This document shows, piece by piece, positions 6,893 through 8,248 of a stretch of 8,248 nt of DNA. The translations under genes and the position numbers were made by a program. Source of the stretch: Myxococcales bacterium (GTDB lineage: Bacteria > Myxococcota_C > UBA6777). The DNA is taken from assembly GCA_027005175.1 (NCBI GenBank), contig JALTMC010000051.1, forward strand, positions 1-8,248, read 5' to 3'. Each line of letters starts with the position of its first letter. Within the stretch, counting starts at the first letter, position 1. The notes beneath the pieces were generated by a model. That model saw nothing but the letters and a program-made list of their open reading frames with translations, made no database searches and had not been told where the DNA came from.

Positions 6893-7080
6893 GGTCGCTC
6901 TGTTCTCCCAAAACCCTTGCCATGAAGCAGGGTTTATTAAGTTTATGAATGGTGTAGAGGAAGCCCATAAACATCTGAGCGATCTCATCACCGCATGGTA
7001 AAATTTGGTCGCACGGGTGTGCCCTGCTATGATAGCGAGGCCTTGAAGGCCCTGCAAAATTTTGACAGAAACAATCGAGC

Positions 7081-7110
7081 TTGCCCTTTGCATCGTTCCT
7101 CGCGTACAAT
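7081..7110 (+). promoter_or_regulatory. Candidate promoter of the second zinc-ribbon kinase
   Basis: TTGCCC (7081-7086, four of six consensus bases) and TACAAT (7105-7110, five of six) are separated by 18 bases. The start of transcription would be near 7117, about 50 bases before the ATG. It falls inside the inverted repeat described at 7110-7124. Confidence 0.4.
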
Positions 7111-7124
7111 CACAATCACTGTGA
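7110..7124. promoter_or_regulatory. Inverted repeat TCACA-N5-TGTGA at the predicted transcription start
   Basis: TCACA (7110-7114) and TGTGA (7120-7124) are perfect reverse complements with five bases between them. The repeat overlaps the last base of the candidate -10 and the predicted start site, a typical place for a repressor operator. The half-sites are in the opposite order to a CRP site (TGTGA-N6-TCACA), so CRP binding is not implied. Confidence 0.3.
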
Positions 7125-7152
7125 GAAGAGTGAATGAACCATCGGGAACGTG

Positions 7153-7158
7153 TAAGGA
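7153..7158 (+). promoter_or_regulatory. Ribosome binding site of the second kinase
   Basis: TAAGGA lies 9 bases before the ATG at 7168. The codon directly before that ATG is an in-frame TGA (7165-7167), so no longer N-terminus is possible in this frame from nearby starts. Confidence 0.65.
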
Positions 7159-7167
7159 TTCTCTTGA

Positions 7168-8248
7168 ATGTGGCAATGTAGTGAGTGCAGTCACAACAAT
7201 AAAAACAGCACTATAAAGTGTGTCAACTGCGAGGCCCCTCGTTCAGCATTTAGCTACATTGGAGAGCAAATTAGCGAGTGGGTTATCAAGAAGAAGCTGG
7301 GTGAAGGCGGGATGGCGATCGTCTTTCTCGCCCATCACACGATGCTTGGTAACCCAGTAGCGATCAAGCTTTTGCGCCCTGAGGTCACACACAAACGAGA
7401 TGTCGTGGAGCGCTTTCGCACGGAGGCTCTCGCAGCCAGTCACCTGCGCCATGAAAACGTGATCCAAGTCATCCACTTTGGAAAACAAGAAGGTATCGGG
7501 ACCTATATGGTTCTCGAATTTCTAGAAGGGATCGATCTTGAAACCAAGATGCTGGAGGCCCCCCTCCCTACCTCTTATATTTTAGGAATTGCCGAACAAC
7601 TTTGTGCCGGTTTGGAGGCTGCCCATGACGCAGGTATCATCCATCGTGACCTCAAACCTTCCAATATCTTTCTCGTACCCCGAGCCCACTCCAGCATCCC
7701 ACAAGTCAAAATCCTGGATTTTGGTATCGCGAAGATTCAAGAATCTCATCTGTTGGAGGGTCAACAAAATCTAACACGCACAGGAACTGTCCTGGGCACA
7801 CCTTACTACCTATCCCCAGAACAACTGAGACGTCGTAAGTCGGAAGAACTCGGCCCCAGTGTGGATATTTATGCTTTTGGTGTGATCCTATACCAGATGT
7901 TTGTTGGCAAGTTGCCTCTCGAAGAAGCCACACTCGCCGAGCAGATGGCAGCGATCCTAACACACCGCCCTCCCCTTGCCGGAGAAACGATAGAGGAGCT
8001 ACGCGGGACAGCCATGGAGCTGTTCCTTCATCGTATTCTGTCCAAAAATCCAATGGATCGCCCCTCTACAATCAACGCATCCTGGGAAGAGCTGAACAAA
8101 GCGGCAGATGTACTGGGCCGCGACGAGCAGGACTCCGCTCTTCGCAACAAGTGGGAACTCACATACAAACCTCAATTTACCGGCGAGATCGTTGTTCGAG
8201 CAGGATGGAAGACCTGGCTTTGGCGGCTGGCCTTTGTGTCCTTACTAC
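7168..8248 (+). CDS. Second zinc-ribbon Hanks-type Ser/Thr protein kinase, 3' end beyond the window
   Basis: The first 360 residues are present and open to the right edge. Residues 1-22 form a zinc ribbon with C4, C7, C18 and C21, the same positions as in the kinase at 485-2593. The kinase domain (about 38-310) keeps its key residues: glycine loop GEGGMA (45-50), VAIK with K67, helix-C E86, HRDLKPSN (159-166) with D161, DFG (184-186), GTPYYLSPEQ (210-219), D233 and R298 in MDRPS. It should be an active kinase. After residue 335 the sequence becomes Trp- and hydrophobic-rich (GWKTWLWRLAFVSLL), so a membrane span probably starts where the window ends, giving the same layout as the first kinase but without its long Pro-rich linker. 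TAAGGA 9 bases upstream supports the ATG. It is a sister of the first kinase but clearly diverged, so not a recent duplicate. Confidence 0.93.
   Translation, partial: MWQCSECSHNNKNSTIKCVNCEAPRSAFSYIGEQISEWVIKKKLGEGGMAIVFLAHHTMLGNPVAIKLLRPEVTHKRDVVERFRTEALAASHLRHENVIQVIHFGKQEGIGTYMVLEFLEGIDLETKMLEAPLPTSYILGIAEQLCAGLEAAHDAGIIHRDLKPSNIFLVPRAHSSIPQVKILDFGIAKIQESHLLEGQQNLTRTGTVLGTPYYLSPEQLRRRKSEELGPSVDIYAFGVILYQMFVGKLPLEEATLAEQMAAILTHRPPLAGETIEELRGTAMELFLHRILSKNPMDRPSTINASWEELNKAADVLGRDEQDSALRNKWELTYKPQFTGEIVVRAGWKTWLWRLAFVSLL

Larger units (their letters stand above)
6893..7167. promoter_or_regulatory. Divergent control region between the SPOR gene and the second kinase
   Basis: These 275 bases separate two divergent starts and hold no supportable gene. 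They contain a cluster of small palindromes: GCTAT/ATAGC (7026-7036), GGCCTT/AAGGCC (7039-7051) and CAAAATTTTG (7055-7064), with GCCCTGC repeated directly at 7021-7027 and 7049-7055. A perfect TTGACA (7062-7067) has no matching -10 at normal spacing. The reverse strand has the AT-rich stretch near 6931-6950 as the likeliest place for the SPOR promoter, but I could not fix its hexamers. The second kinase's candidate promoter is listed separately. Confidence 0.5.

Noticed and set aside
7062-7067. Perfect TTGACA as the second kinase's -35 element
   Set aside because: No acceptable -10 sequence lies 16-18 bases downstream; the TTGCCC/TACAAT pair fits better.
1-8248. CRISPR array, transposon ends or prophage genes
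   Set aside because: The repeats present are contiguous tandem units without spacers, and there is no transposase, integrase or terminal inverted repeat.

Overview
The window looks like chromosome of a Gram-negative bacterium of moderate GC content, most likely a deltaproteobacterial lineage such as Myxococcota or Bradymonadota. This is an inference from gene content: two Hanks-type Ser/Thr kinases that each start with a zinc ribbon, an inner-membrane SPOR protein of the type common in those groups, and long low-complexity or Arg-rich linkers. No rRNA, tRNA, CRISPR array, transposase or integrase is visible, and nothing marks the region as a recent insertion.

Layout from left to right: (1) 1-484 has no supportable gene and ends in a perfect 9-bp inverted repeat and a strong ribosome binding site. 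(2) 485-2593 (+) encodes a 702-residue membrane-anchored Ser/Thr kinase with an N-terminal zinc ribbon, a Pro/Ser-rich linker, one membrane span and a very basic extracytoplasmic tail. (3) 2577-2783 is an imperfect pyrimidine-rich tandem array that begins inside the last codons of the kinase. (4) 2951-4561 (+) encodes a two-span membrane protein with a Cache-like extracytoplasmic domain. Its cytoplasmic end carries no recognisable signalling output and finishes in twelve GYPQQQ repeats. (5) 4825-5898 (+) encodes a branched-chain amino-acid aminotransferase (IlvE), the only housekeeping metabolic gene; a strong ribosome binding site places its start downstream of the longest possible ORF. (6) 5957-6892 (-) converges on ilvE and encodes a SPOR-domain inner-membrane protein whose linker is extraordinarily rich in arginine. 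(7) 6893-7167 is a divergent control region with several small palindromes and a candidate promoter. (8) 7168 to the right edge (+) encodes the first 360 residues of a second zinc-ribbon Ser/Thr kinase, cut by the window end just as a membrane segment seems to begin.

The genes are widely spaced (about 260-360 bp between co-directional neighbours), so they are probably separate transcription units. The common theme is signalling and envelope function: two sibling kinases, a sensor-like membrane protein and a peptidoglycan-binding SPOR protein, with ilvE as an apparently unrelated neighbour. The observations most worth following up are the identical zinc-ribbon layout of the two kinases, the sensor protein with a GYPQQQ tail in place of an output domain, the Arg-rich extracytoplasmic regions in two different proteins, and the pyrimidine-rich array fused to the kinase 3' end.
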